54,003 bases of DNA from an uncultured Clostridia bacterium (lineage in GTDB: Bacteria; Bacillota; Clostridia; Peptostreptococcales; Anaerovoracaceae), in assembly GCA_944383465.1 (NCBI GenBank), contig CALWPQ010000015.1, positions 1-54,003 of the forward strand, in the 5' to 3' direction. The position numbers and the translations under genes were made by a program. The notes under the pieces are model-generated. The model made no database searches. It was not told the DNA's origin and saw only the letters and a list, made by a program, of their open reading frames with translations. Positions 42,637 through 52,457 of the stretch are shown one piece after another. Position 1 is the stretch's first letter; every line of letters starts with the position of its first letter.

Positions 42637-44121
42637 ATGGCAGATCACATCGTCACGGACAATCAAATAAGCGATACAGACTTAAAGCTCGATAAGTTGG
42701 CGCGTGATGTACTGAATCTTTCAAGAAACACGCTTATTGTCAATTTGCGTTTTATGGATGAGGCGCTGAGTCGGCTGACGCCGGCAGCGCGGGAAGGGAG
42801 TCTTTCAACGGATGGCGAGCATCTTTTTTACGATGCTCGTTTTGTGCTGCGCAGATATATGTCAGAAAGGGAATTGCCGGTGAGAGACTATCTGCATACG
42901 GTGCTGCACTGCGTTCTCCGCCACAATTTTGAAGCAACGCCGATGGAAGCGCGATATTGGAATCTTGCCTGCGATATGGCGGCAGAAAACATCGTAAGTG
43001 AGCTTAATCTTAAATCTGTAGCTGCTGCCAGACAAGCGGCACAAAAGGAAGAACTCGCAATAATGAAAAGCAAAGTAGGGCAGCTGACCGCAGAAAAAAT
43101 TTATCACCAACTGCGCAGTGAAAAGCTGCCGCCTGAAGAAATAGAGCGGCTTTCGGCATTATTTATGGCAGACGATCACGGGCTGTGGTATGATGAAGAA
43201 GCCTCGCCAAGCGAAAGCAAGGAAGAGGGCGAGACTGATGCGCCTGAGGAACAGAAAAATCCTGAAAACCAAGAAAATTCTGATGAACAGGAAAAGTCTC
43301 CGCAGGAAGAAGAGGAGAAAACGCCGCAGGAGGAAGAAGGCAGCAGACAGCAAAGCAAACCGCAGACTGAAAAAGATACTTCGCGCGAAGAGATAGAGGC
43401 CGCGTGGAAGGAGATTGCCGAGCATATGCAGGTTGATATGGAGACTTTTTCCAAGGCAAGAGGGGATACGAGCGCAAATTTGCTGCAAAATCTTCGTGCT
43501 GTTAATCGCAGAAAGTACGACTATACGACATTTTTGCAGAAATTTTCTGTAATGGGCGAGGCGATGAAAATCAATGATGACGAGTTTGATTACATTTTCT
43601 ATACCTATGGGCTTAAACTTTATGAAAAAATGCCGCTGATTGAGCCGCTTGAATATAAAGAGGAGAAACGAATTCGCGAATTTGTAATTGCTATTGATAC
43701 TTCTGGCTCGGTACAAGGAGAGATGGTGCAGAAATTTATTGAGAAAACATACAATATTCTCAAACAGTCGGAGAGTTTTTTCAAAAAAATTAACCTGCAT
43801 ATCATTCAATGCGATGCTGAAATTCAGGAAGATGCCAAAATCACAAGCCAGGAAGAATTAGACGAATATATAAAAAATTTAAAGCTGCGCGGGTTTGGCG
43901 GCACTGATTTCCGTCCGGTTTTTAATTATGTGGAAGAGCTGCGCAAAGAAAAGGAATTTACCGATTTGAAGGGACTGATTTATTTTACGGACGGAGACGG
44001 CACCTTCCCGAAGCAAATGCCTGATTACCAGACTGCGTTTGTCTTTTTGGAAAACGGGAATGAGCCGCCGCAGGTGCCGCCGTGGGCGGTTAGCTTAGTA
44101 CTGCAAGCAAATGAAATTTAG
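42637..44121 (+). CDS. VWA-domain protein with N-terminal metallopeptidase-like domain (DUF2201-type)
   Basis: 494 residues. N-domain has H87-T-V-L-H91 with H96 (HCVLRH), matching the HExxHxxxRH zinc pattern of VWA-linked putative peptidases except that the catalytic Glu is Thr. A very acidic Glu/Gln/Pro linker spans about 186-250. The C-terminal VWA domain has an intact MIDAS: D354-T-S-G-S358, T423 (GFGGTDF) and D452 (FTDGDG). Family pairs with MoxR ATPases; the next gene is one. Likely scaffold or substrate adaptor of a chaperone-like or conflict system. First gene of a three-gene operon. Confidence 0.85.
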   Translation: MADHIVTDNQISDTDLKLDKLARDVLNLSRNTLIVNLRFMDEALSRLTPAAREGSLSTDGEHLFYDARFVLRRYMSERELPVRDYLHTVLHCVLRHNFEATPMEARYWNLACDMAAENIVSELNLKSVAAARQAAQKEELAIMKSKVGQLTAEKIYHQLRSEKLPPEEIERLSALFMADDHGLWYDEEASPSESKEEGETDAPEEQKNPENQENSDEQEKSPQEEEEKTPQEEEGSRQQSKPQTEKDTSREEIEAAWKEIAEHMQVDMETFSKARGDTSANLLQNLRAVNRRKYDYTTFLQKFSVMGEAMKINDDEFDYIFYTYGLKLYEKMPLIEPLEYKEEKRIREFVIAIDTSGSVQGEMVQKFIEKTYNILKQSESFFKKINLHIIQCDAEIQEDAKITSQEELDEYIKNLKLRGFGGTDFRPVFNYVEELRKEKEFTDLKGLIYFTDGDGTFPKQMPDYQTAFVFLENGNEPPQVPPWAVSLVLQANEI

Positions 44122-44176
44122 AGAAAATGGCAAAGAAATACAAGCGGTAAATGGTAAATGAAGAAAGGATTGCATA

Positions 44177-45688
44177 ATGAATATTAAAGAAGCAAAAGAG
44201 CAGATAAAAAATGCTATGACTGCATACTTTACCAAAGATGAACTTGGAGAGTACGTCATTCCGATTGAGAAGCAGCGCCCGGTATTTTTGATGGGGCCTC
44301 CGGGAATCGGTAAGACTGCTATTATGGAACAGGTGGCGAGTGAACTCGGCGTGGGCCTTGTTTCCTACTCTATGACGCACCATACGAGGCAGAGTGCCCT
44401 TGGACTTCCTTTCATTACGCATAAAAAATATGGGGGTGCGGAATATGATGTATCCGAATATACTATGTCGGAGATTATCGCTTCGGTTTACGATATGATG
44501 GAGGATACAGGAGTCAGCGAGGGAATCCTATTTTTAGATGAGATCAACTGTGTGTCGGAGACACTGGCGCCGGTGATGCTCCAATTTTTGCAGTATAAAG
44601 TATTCGGCAGGCATCGCGTGCCGGACGGCTGGATTGTGGTGACAGCGGGCAATCCTCCGGAGTACAATAATTCCGTGCGCGAATTCGATATTGTCACCTG
44701 GGACCGTTTGAAGCGTATTGATGTGGAGGCGGATTTTGATGTGTGGAAAGAGTATGCGCACGATAAGGCGGTGCATCCGTCCGTATTAACCTATCTGGAA
44801 GCTAAGAAAAGCCATTTTTATAAGATTGAGATGACAGTGGACGGCAAGAGCTTTGTGACCGCACGCGGCTGGGATGACTTGAGCCAGATGATTAAGCTTT
44901 ATGAGCAGAATGATCTTGCAGTAGACCAAAAGCTGATCGGGCAGTATTTGCAAAATGAAGAGATCGCCAGGAATTTTGCGGTTTACTATGATCTTTTCCG
45001 CAAGTATAAAAGTGATTATCAAGTGGACAGTATTTTGTCGGGTACGGCAGAGAGCGCCATCAAGACACGTGCTAAGGAAGCGAGGTTTGACGAGCGGCTG
45101 GCGGTGCTGGGGCTCATTTTGGACGCCATTCTCTCTGAGCTGCGTGAGGTTATGCAGACGGAAAATGTGATGAAGGAGCTCTTGACTTTGCTCCGCGAGT
45201 TTAAAGCGGCAGCTCTTAATTCATCGCGGGAAGAAGCGCAGGAATTCCTGAATAAGCAGATAGAAACACTGCGCAAACAGCTTGCGGCAGGTAAGGATTC
45301 CGGCAGTATTAACGATGAAAGAAGACGGGAGCTTATGTTGACAGCGCGTATTTTAGAGGAGATGAGCGCGAAAATTGCAGATAAGGCGGACGGCAATGCT
45401 GCTTTTGAAACGGTCAAGGAAATTTATGACGGTCGTCTGCAGGCGATGAAAAAAGCAGCGGCGGAAGCGGGAACGCGTCTTTCTAATGTATTTCTTTTCT
45501 GTGAAGAGGTTTTTTCCGGCGGGCAGGAAATGGTGATTTTGGTGACGGAGCTTACAATCAGCGCGGCAGGAGCAGGTTTTATCAGCCGTTATGGCTGCAA
45601 GGAGTATTTTAGACACAACAAAGAGCTTCTTTTCCATGAGCGCCGGCAGGAAATTCTGCGCGAAATACAGGAGCTGAATTTAGAATAA
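44177..45688 (+). CDS. MoxR-family AAA+ ATPase
   Basis: 503 residues. Walker A GPPGIGKT (40-47), Walker B ILFLDE (117-122), sensor 1 in VVTAGNPPEYNNSVREFD, then a lid and a C-terminal region of about 200 residues rich in Glu, Lys, Ala and Leu that is likely helical. ATP hydrolysis presumably drives remodelling of the VWA protein or its client, as in RavA-ViaA. Ribosome site AAAGGA precedes the ATG; 55 bases behind the VWA gene. Confidence 0.9.
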   Translation: MNIKEAKEQIKNAMTAYFTKDELGEYVIPIEKQRPVFLMGPPGIGKTAIMEQVASELGVGLVSYSMTHHTRQSALGLPFITHKKYGGAEYDVSEYTMSEIIASVYDMMEDTGVSEGILFLDEINCVSETLAPVMLQFLQYKVFGRHRVPDGWIVVTAGNPPEYNNSVREFDIVTWDRLKRIDVEADFDVWKEYAHDKAVHPSVLTYLEAKKSHFYKIEMTVDGKSFVTARGWDDLSQMIKLYEQNDLAVDQKLIGQYLQNEEIARNFAVYYDLFRKYKSDYQVDSILSGTAESAIKTRAKEARFDERLAVLGLILDAILSELREVMQTENVMKELLTLLREFKAAALNSSREEAQEFLNKQIETLRKQLAAGKDSGSINDERRRELMLTARILEEMSAKIADKADGNAAFETVKEIYDGRLQAMKKAAAEAGTRLSNVFLFCEEVFSGGQEMVILVTELTISAAGAGFISRYGCKEYFRHNKELLFHERRQEILREIQELNLE

Positions 45689-45728
45689 GTAAGGATATGA
45701 GAAGATATAAGAGGCAGGAATATATAAA

Positions 45729-47375
45729 ATGAGTTATACAAATGAAGATATATTTTGCGCAGTCAGGGACGGTGATTTGGAAAAAGTCAGACGAATGGTT
45801 AAAGATGGCGTGGAGCTTTCGCAGGTGCCTGAGCGCGAAGTAATTCGTTCAAGCCGGGGATATGTCTTTGAGATCGATCCGGCAGAAAGAACGGAAACAA
45901 ATCATTTGCGCCAAGGCTTTAATTTTGAAACCCATTCTACGGCGAGGACTGAGATGGTGTTCACGGAATCGCTGCTCGACTGCGCTGTGCAGGCAGGGAG
46001 TACATCGCTTGTTGAGTACCTGCTTGAGCATAACTGCGATGCTGTAAAAAGCCGTGCGCTTTATCTTGCGACAGCGGCAGCGAATACTGAAATGATAAAA
46101 ATTCTCATTGCGGCCAAAGCAGAACCGTGCAGGCAGGTATACAATAAATTTCCGCAGCATAAAGAAGGTTTCTGGTATGAAGGCGTTAAATTGCAGTCTC
46201 CGCTTGAACTTGCGGCGGAAACCTCGCAGGAAGAAGCGGCCGCGCTGTTTCTCGGCGATAAAGAAGCATTGACAGAAGACAATGTATCGGCGGCGTTTAT
46301 GATTGCCGCAGCTGTTGGAAATGAAGCTATTCTCCGCAGTTTTCTTGACTGCAGGGAATTTTTCGGTGAAAATGTCTTTTCCAAGGCGGCTGAAAAAATC
46401 ATCAGTAAGTCACAGCCTGCGTTGAACCGGCTTTTTCTTACCTGCGGAGCCGATGTTGACCCTCTCTCGCGCTGTCTTGCATACGCTATGAGGACTGCCG
46501 ATACGGAAGCGGTCAGGCTGATAATGGCGCAGGGAATCCGTCCCAAAAGCACGATGGAATGGAAGACTGTGAAAAGCGCAAGCAAGTTTGTTATTTGGGG
46601 GCGCATCATGGCAGACAAGCGCAAATCCCCTGAAAATTTCCAGTATCATAAATTTGAAAACAACTTTTTTGATGACGATTATAAATATATATCGTGGACG
46701 AAGAGCGGCGGCAGCGATCAGTTCAGAGGCGGTGTAAACACCTTTTCTGGTTATTATGGCACGGCAGAACAGGCGCCTGCTGCAAAGCGCATAGAGATGA
46801 TTCATGTTTTGGCGGCAGAAAAGCTTTTGGACGCTGAGGACTTTTCATATCTCTACTACCTTGCCGTTGCCGGGGACGATATTTCTCTTGCGGAGGAGCT
46901 TGAAAAAATGGGAGCTGCCGTTACGGATTTTGAGCCTTATGCGCAAAGAGCGGAGCGCGGCAAGACTGTAAAGTCTATTTCTGATTTGGCGCATCCTGCG
47001 ATGAGCAAAGAGAAAGCTGCTTTTATATGCCGCCATCTTAGTGAAGACGAGGAGATGATTCTCAGAGACAATTATTTTGATCCGGAAGCGGACAGGACGG
47101 AAATGCTGCTTACCGTTCTCGATTACAGCGCGCAGGTGCAAATTTCCGATTCTGAAAAAGCGCTTGCTTATTTCTATGCAAAGGATTCTCTTGCAGGTAT
47201 GGAAAAAATGGCAAAAATGGGTGCGTTGACATCAAAAAATACTGCTGAATATATAAGAAAATCGGTGGAAGAAGGTAAAATAGAGCTGACCGCATGGCTT
47301 ATGGACTATCGCAATAAGAATTTTGCACAGGCTGAAATCGATGAAGAGGCTGAACGCGATATATGGGAGCTTTAA
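45729..47375 (+). CDS. Ankyrin-repeat-like protein, third gene of MoxR/VWA operon
   Basis: 548 residues. The N-terminal half shows ankyrin-like helical repeats (SLLDCAVQAGSTSLVEYLLEHNCD; RALYLATAAANTEMIKILIAAKAE; SPLELAAETSQEEAAALFL), with further degenerate copies to about residue 280 and again near the end (AGMEKMAKMGALTSKNTAEY). No enzymatic domain or membrane segment is visible. Its fixed place 40 bases behind the MoxR gene and before a strong terminator points to a partner, client or target-recognition subunit. That role is an inference. Confidence 0.75.
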   Translation: MSYTNEDIFCAVRDGDLEKVRRMVKDGVELSQVPEREVIRSSRGYVFEIDPAERTETNHLRQGFNFETHSTARTEMVFTESLLDCAVQAGSTSLVEYLLEHNCDAVKSRALYLATAAANTEMIKILIAAKAEPCRQVYNKFPQHKEGFWYEGVKLQSPLELAAETSQEEAAALFLGDKEALTEDNVSAAFMIAAAVGNEAILRSFLDCREFFGENVFSKAAEKIISKSQPALNRLFLTCGADVDPLSRCLAYAMRTADTEAVRLIMAQGIRPKSTMEWKTVKSASKFVIWGRIMADKRKSPENFQYHKFENNFFDDDYKYISWTKSGGSDQFRGGVNTFSGYYGTAEQAPAAKRIEMIHVLAAEKLLDAEDFSYLYYLAVAGDDISLAEELEKMGAAVTDFEPYAQRAERGKTVKSISDLAHPAMSKEKAAFICRHLSEDEEMILRDNYFDPEADRTEMLLTVLDYSAQVQISDSEKALAYFYAKDSLAGMEKMAKMGALTSKNTAEYIRKSVEEGKIELTAWLMDYRNKNFAQAEIDEEAERDIWEL

Positions 47376-47384
47376 AAACACAAT

Positions 47385-47424
47385 AAAACGAGAGATGCAT
47401 AGATCTATGCGCCTCTCGTTTTTT
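47385..47424 (+). terminator. Terminator of MoxR/VWA/ankyrin operon
   Basis: AAACGAGAG and CTCTCGTTT arms with a GCATAG/CTATGC inner stem, followed by TTTT. Confidence 0.88.
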
Positions 47425-47721
47425 GTCGTTTTATTGATATTGCGTTTATCGTTTTGCACCTTTCTTAACCGATAGAGAAGACAGGTGAAAAAATGATAAA
47501 GGAATAAATTGGCAGGGCGGGGATTATCTGCGGTGCTGTATGCGCATGTACTTAAAAAGCATCTATTAGCAAACGATAGTACCATAATTTCTCATAATGT
47601 ATGCTGCTATAGAGAATTATGAGGCTTCGGTATTTTTACGCAGAGAAAATATAAAGCTGTGATTTTACTGAAAATACACCGAAAATTCAGAGTTAACACA
47701 CATATCAAAGGCTGAGGCGGC
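47425..47721. other. Intergenic region without a gene
   Basis: About 300 bases. I see only a weak TCATAAT/ATTATGA inverted repeat and no frame with a ribosome site. Nothing else is supported. Confidence 0.5.
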
Positions 47722-47751
47722 TTGACATAAAAAGGTAAAGTAGAGTATACT
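47722..47751 (+). promoter_or_regulatory. Promoter of carD
   Basis: TTGACA, 18 bases, TATACT; about 26 bases before the carD start. Confidence 0.75.
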
Positions 47752-47777
47752 GATAGTATAGACTGGGGGAGTTTCGA

Positions 47778-48251
47778 ATGTTTTCCATTGGAGATAAAAT
47801 TTTTTACCCTATGCATGGAGTAGGCGTCATTGAGGGTATAGAAAAGAAAACTGTCCTCGAAGAGGAAGGAGAGTATTATATCATTCGGATCGCGTGCAAG
47901 GGTATGAATATTATGGTACCTGTATATTCGTGCGAGGATATTGGAATGCGCTATATCTCCGACCCGTCTACGGTTGCAGAAGTTATAAAGCTGCTTTCTG
48001 CGCCTTCAACGCCTATGTCTGCCAACTGGAACAAGAGAAATCGGCAAAATACGGACAAGCTCAAGACAGGCGATATATTTAATTGTGCCGAGGTGGTGAG
48101 AAATCTTATGCGGCAGGACAGGGCGAAAAAGCTATCGACCGGAGAAAAGAGGTTGCTTGACAATGCCAAAAAGGTGCTTGCAAGCGAAATTATGTCGGTA
48201 AACGGCATATCAATGAAAGCAGCCTTGAAAATCATAGATGAGAGTGTATAG
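47778..48251 (+). CDS. CarD-family transcriptional regulator
   Basis: 157 residues. N-terminal RNA polymerase-binding domain of the CarD/CdnL-TRCF type (FSIGDKIFYPMHGVGVIEGIEKKT...YYIIRI) and a helical C-domain (ARDQ-like stretch, NAEVVRNLMRQDRAKKLSTGEKRLLDNAKKVLASE) that contacts DNA at promoters. It stabilises open complexes at many promoters in Firmicutes and actinobacteria. GGGGGAG precedes the ATG. The yacL, ispD/ispF gene order downstream is the usual one. Confidence 0.92.
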   Translation: MFSIGDKIFYPMHGVGVIEGIEKKTVLEEEGEYYIIRIACKGMNIMVPVYSCEDIGMRYISDPSTVAEVIKLLSAPSTPMSANWNKRNRQNTDKLKTGDIFNCAEVVRNLMRQDRAKKLSTGEKRLLDNAKKVLASEIMSVNGISMKAALKIIDESV

Positions 48252-48343
48252 TTTTTTCTTGTCTATGAAAGGAAGCTTTGCTTTTCAGCACGGAAGCCAG
48301 ACTGTGCATTCGGTCTTATTTTAATTTGAAAGGGGGTGAGAAG

Positions 48344-49447
48344 ATGATAAAGAAGCTTTTCAGAATTGCTATGACACTGCTTGGCGTTGCTGTCGGATAC
48401 GGAGTATTCTTATTGGCGGGATTCTTCGTAGAATTGGAAGGGATTATGGGAAGGACGCTGTCCGAAACGGAAATGATGTGGATAGCGGCTGCGTTTGAAA
48501 TTATTTTTGCAATAATATTTTTCAAGCTGACGCCGGTTGTTACAAAGCAGGGGAAAAAAGCTGCGGCTAATATTGAAAACGAGTTGAAAGGCGTATCGGG
48601 CAGCGATATGGTGACAGGTACAGTTGGCCTTATCGCGGGGCTCATCATCGCGTATCTTTTGTCTCAGGTGTATGCTACATTCCAGATTACCTGGCTTACT
48701 GTTACCCTTACGATTGTCACATATATGATACTCGGATATTTAGGCATAGTGGTGGCGACGAAAAAGGGCGCGGACATCATAAAAAACATAAACAACGCGA
48801 GAAAAGTGCAGCTTGTAGGAGGCAAAGGCAAAAACAAGGGTATGGAAGCTGCGCCGAAAATACTCGATACGTCGGTGATAATAGACGGCAGAATTTCTGA
48901 CATAATGCGTACGGGTTTTATAGAAGGAAGAATAATAATTCCTGAGTTTGTACTCGTTGAGCTCAGACACATTGCCGATTCGTCGGATTCTCTCAAAAGA
49001 CAGCGCGGAAGACGAGGACTCGATATCCTGAACAAGATACAGGCGGATTACGGTATAGAAATATACAATACTACGGCGGAAAAAGCGCTCGAGGAAATAC
49101 CCGAAGTCGATGTCAAGCTCCTTAAGCTTGCGCAGATAATGAACGGTAAGGTTGTTACAAACGATTTTAATTTGAATAAAGTGGCGGCGATAAAGGGTGT
49201 GCCGGTGCTGAATATAAATGAGCTTGCAAATACCTTAAAGCCTGTGGTGCTTCCGGGTGAGAAGATGCAGCTTTTTCTGGTCAAAGAAGGAAAAGAGCAG
49301 AATCAGGCTGTCGCTTATCTCGATGACGGCACAATGATAGTTGTGGAAGAAGGAAGGAAATACATCGGTCAGACTATAGATGCTGTCGTTACAAGTGTAC
49401 TGCAGACAGCGGCAGGGCGTATGATATTTGCCAAACCTAAGAAATAA
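48344..49447 (+). CDS. PIN/TRAM-domain membrane protein YacL
   Basis: 367 residues. About four membrane segments (to about residue 150), a PIN nuclease domain (ILDTSVIIDGRISDI with D at the acidic site, RGRRGLDILN, VTNDFNLNKVA) and a C-terminal TRAM RNA-binding domain (GEKMQLFLVKEGKEQNQAVAYLDDGTMIVVEEG). YacL is conserved in Firmicutes beside ispD but its substrate is not settled. ATG 48344 follows AAAGGGGGTGAG; the upstream extension has no ribosome site. Confidence 0.93.
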   Translation: MIKKLFRIAMTLLGVAVGYGVFLLAGFFVELEGIMGRTLSETEMMWIAAAFEIIFAIIFFKLTPVVTKQGKKAAANIENELKGVSGSDMVTGTVGLIAGLIIAYLLSQVYATFQITWLTVTLTIVTYMILGYLGIVVATKKGADIIKNINNARKVQLVGGKGKNKGMEAAPKILDTSVIIDGRISDIMRTGFIEGRIIIPEFVLVELRHIADSSDSLKRQRGRRGLDILNKIQADYGIEIYNTTAEKALEEIPEVDVKLLKLAQIMNGKVVTNDFNLNKVAAIKGVPVLNINELANTLKPVVLPGEKMQLFLVKEGKEQNQAVAYLDDGTMIVVEEGRKYIGQTIDAVVTSVLQTAAGRMIFAKPKK

Positions 49448-49490
49448 AAAATTGTCAATTATTATAAATTTATAAAAGCAGGAGGCTGTT

Positions 49491-50624
49491 ATGTATAGTG
49501 GCAAAACTGTCGGTGTGATAATTGCAGCGGCTGGAAGCGGCACGCGCATGGAGCAGGCAGCAGGACTTCCAAAGCAGTTTATGCTTATAGACGGCGTGCC
49601 GATGGTGAGAAAAACTGCGGAAGTGTTTGCGCGGAATGCATATGTGGATGATATATGTATAGCTGTAAATGGGGCGTATGCAAAAGAATATGAAGAAGCG
49701 CTTTCAGGCTTGCCCAAGATACGCTGTACCGCAGTGGGCGGTAAGGAGCGCCAGAACTCTGTAGGCGAAGCGCTTAGGCGCTTAGCTGAGGTGAGCAAGT
49801 TTGATTATGTAATGATACACGATGCTGCAAGACCGTATGTGACAAACGCGGTCATTGAGGAATCGCTCGCGGCGGCGCTCAGACACGGGGCGGCAGTGGC
49901 GGCAGTGCCCGTAAAGGATACGATAAGGCAGGGCGGAATTACACTTGAGCGCGATAATCTTTTCTGTATTCAGACACCGCAGACATTTGAGCGCAGAATA
50001 ATCATAGAGGCGTACGAGAGAGCATGCTCTGACGGATATATCGGTACGGACGACGGCAGCCTTGTAGAGAGGCTCGGGCGGCCTGTTGCCATATCGCAGG
50101 GTGACTATGCGAACATAAAAATTACGACGAAAGAGGATTTGTCTATGAAATGCAGAGTGGGCACAGGCTATGATGTGCACAGACTTGAAGCGGGAAGACC
50201 GCTTATTCTCGGAGGAGTCAGGGTGCCTCACGATAAAGGACTTCTCGGCCATTCGGACGCCGATGTGCTGGTGCATGCGGTAATGGACGCGCTGCTTGGC
50301 GCGATAGCGGCAGGTGATATAGGAAAACATTTTTCCGATACCGATCCGCGCTACAAGGGTATATCGAGCATAAAGCTGCTGGTTTATGTAGGAAATCTTA
50401 TCCGCGAGAGCGGCTATGCCGTGACAAACGTAGATGCGACAGTCATAGCGGAAAAACCGAAAATATCAGCTTATACAGATGAAATGCGCGCTAATATAGC
50501 GGAGGCTCTTCGCATAGATATACAGAGTGTAAGCGTTAAAGCTACGACTACGGAGAAACTCGGCTTTACGGGCAGAGAAGAGGGGATTGCAGTACAGGCG
50601 GCGGTGACGGTCATAGGAAGCTGA
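49491..50624 (+). CDS. ispDF: IspD-IspF fusion (MEP pathway, bifunctional)
   Basis: 377 residues joining cytidylyltransferase IspD (about 1-215) and cyclodiphosphate synthase IspF (from M219). IspD shows [11 protein letters not shown]...PKQF and HDAARPYV; IspF shows [20 protein letters not shown] with the zinc residues D and [20 protein letters not shown] and [12 protein letters not shown]. Two non-successive steps of isoprenoid precursor synthesis. The second domain begins at a Met codon (50145) with its own AAGAGG ribosome-like site, so separate IspF may also be made. GGAGG precedes the main ATG. Confidence 0.93.
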   Translation: MYSGKTVGVIIAAAGSGTRMEQAAGLPKQFMLIDGVPMVRKTAEVFARNAYVDDICIAVNGAYAKEYEEALSGLPKIRCTAVGGKERQNSVGEALRRLAEVSKFDYVMIHDAARPYVTNAVIEESLAAALRHGAAVAAVPVKDTIRQGGITLERDNLFCIQTPQTFERRIIIEAYERACSDGYIGTDDGSLVERLGRPVAISQGDYANIKITTKEDLSMKCRVGTGYDVHRLEAGRPLILGGVRVPHDKGLLGHSDADVLVHAVMDALLGAIAAGDIGKHFSDTDPRYKGISSIKLLVYVGNLIRESGYAVTNVDATVIAEKPKISAYTDEMRANIAEALRIDIQSVSVKATTTEKLGFTGREEGIAVQAAVTVIGS

Positions 50625-50720
50625 GTGATGAGGCAGGCTGCGGCGGTGTTCTGTCTGTACCTGTAGATTTATTCTTAGAATACGATATAAATTTTATTTA
50701 TAATAAGGAGAACTTTAGCA

Positions 50721-52457
50721 ATGAGACTTTCAAAGATGCACATAAAGACGCTTCGTGAAGTTCCGAACGAAGCTGAAATAGCGAGCCATATCCTGCTTTT
50801 GAGGACAGGTATGATAAGAAAACTCGTATCGGGCGTGTATGGATTTATGCCGCTTGGATGGCGATCGGTGCGCAAAATAGAGGACATAGCGAGAGAAGAG
50901 ATGGACGCGACGGGTGCGCAGGAAATATACATGTCAGCAGTGCAGCCGGCGGAGCTTTGGCAAGAGTCGGGGAGATGGTATGCATATGGACCTGAGCTCT
51001 GGAGACTTAAGGACAGAAATGGCAGGGACTTTTGTCTCGGGCCTACTCACGAGGAAATTTTCACAGATATTATAAGAAATGATGTAAGCTCCTACAGGCA
51101 GCTGCCGCTCAATCTCTATCAGATACAGAATAAGTACAGAGATGAGGCAAGACCGCGTTTCGGACTTATGAGAAGCCGCGAATTCATAATGAAAGACGCG
51201 TATTCGTTCGATAAGGATTATGATGGTCTTGATGTAAGCTATAATAAAATGTACGATGCATATACAAATATATTCAATCGCTGCGGTCTTTCTTTCAGGC
51301 CGGTAGCGGCTGATTCAGGCGCTATTGGCGGCAGCGGCTCGCATGAGTTTACAGCTTTCGCCGAGGTAGGAGAATCTGAAATAGCATACTGCGAGCACTG
51401 CGATATGGCGGCAACGATAGAGAGAGCTGATGTCAAGGATGATCCTGCTGATAATGCGGAGATGCTTCCTATGGAAGAGGTAAATACTCCGAACACCAAG
51501 ACGATTGAAGAGGTGGCCAATTTCCTCGGGTTGGACAAGAAACAGACGATAAAAGCGCTTCTTTTCGTTAAGTATGACGAGCTCGGAAACGAGAATGGAT
51601 ATGTGGCGGCGTTTGTAAGAGGCGACCGAGAGCTTAATATGATCAAGCTCGTGAACGCTCTTGATATACCTGAACACGCGATCGCTTTTGCCGACGAAGA
51701 AAAAATGGCAGAGGCAACAGGCTGCGTAGGCGGATTTACCGGACCTGTGGGGCTTCACGACTGTATAATAGTTGTAGACAGTGAGCTTACTGCTATGAAA
51801 AATCTCTGTGCGGGTGCGTGTAAAAAGGATTATCATATAAAGAATGTAAATTATGGCAGAGATTATACGGGCGATATAGTATGTGATATAAAAACGCTTA
51901 AAGAGGGAGATCCATGCCCTGTATGCGGGGCGCCTGTAAAGCATACCCGCGGCATAGAGGTAGGACAGGTGTTTAAACTCGGTACGAAATATTCTGAGCC
52001 GATGGGGGCATACTATAAGGATGAAAATCAGGAAGATCAGCTTATCGTTATGGGTTGCTACGGTATTGGCGTGACGAGGACACTGGCTGCAATAGTTGAA
52101 CAGCATCACGACGATAACGGCATCATCTGGCCTATGTCGGTGGCGCCTTATCATGCTATTGTAACGCTCATAAAACCTGATGACAGCGTGCAGGCAGAAG
52201 TTGCGGAGAGAATATACAGTGAGCTGGCAAGAGCGGGGGTTGAAGTTCTGCTCGACGACAGGGATGAAAGACCGGGGGTTAAGTTCAAGGATGCGGATCT
52301 TCTCGGCATTCCTGTAAGAATTACGGTAGGACGCGGTGCAGCTGACGGAATGGTTGAATATAAGCTGAGACGTGATGCTGAAAAGGCGGATATGACGATT
52401 TCCGATGCGATTGCGGCAGCAATTAAAATTGTAAATGAGGAAAGAAGCGGAAGATAG
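50721..52457 (+). CDS. proS: Prolyl-tRNA synthetase (bacterial type with editing domain)
   Basis: 578 residues. Class II motifs: motif 2 in IQNKYRDEARPRFGLMRSREFIMKDAYSFD, motif 3 in MGCYGIGVTRTLAAIVEQHHDD, and the YbaK-type insertion (about 220-400) that hydrolyses mischarged Ala-tRNA(Pro), with the K-x-LLF and CVGGFTGPVGL blocks. C-terminal anticodon domain ends at VNEERSGR. AAGGAG precedes the ATG. The chromate transporter gene begins at the next base after its stop. Confidence 0.95.
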   Translation: MRLSKMHIKTLREVPNEAEIASHILLLRTGMIRKLVSGVYGFMPLGWRSVRKIEDIAREEMDATGAQEIYMSAVQPAELWQESGRWYAYGPELWRLKDRNGRDFCLGPTHEEIFTDIIRNDVSSYRQLPLNLYQIQNKYRDEARPRFGLMRSREFIMKDAYSFDKDYDGLDVSYNKMYDAYTNIFNRCGLSFRPVAADSGAIGGSGSHEFTAFAEVGESEIAYCEHCDMAATIERADVKDDPADNAEMLPMEEVNTPNTKTIEEVANFLGLDKKQTIKALLFVKYDELGNENGYVAAFVRGDRELNMIKLVNALDIPEHAIAFADEEKMAEATGCVGGFTGPVGLHDCIIVVDSELTAMKNLCAGACKKDYHIKNVNYGRDYTGDIVCDIKTLKEGDPCPVCGAPVKHTRGIEVGQVFKLGTKYSEPMGAYYKDENQEDQLIVMGCYGIGVTRTLAAIVEQHHDDNGIIWPMSVAPYHAIVTLIKPDDSVQAEVAERIYSELARAGVEVLLDDRDERPGVKFKDADLLGIPVRITVGRGAADGMVEYKLRRDAEKADMTISDAIAAAIKIVNEERSGR

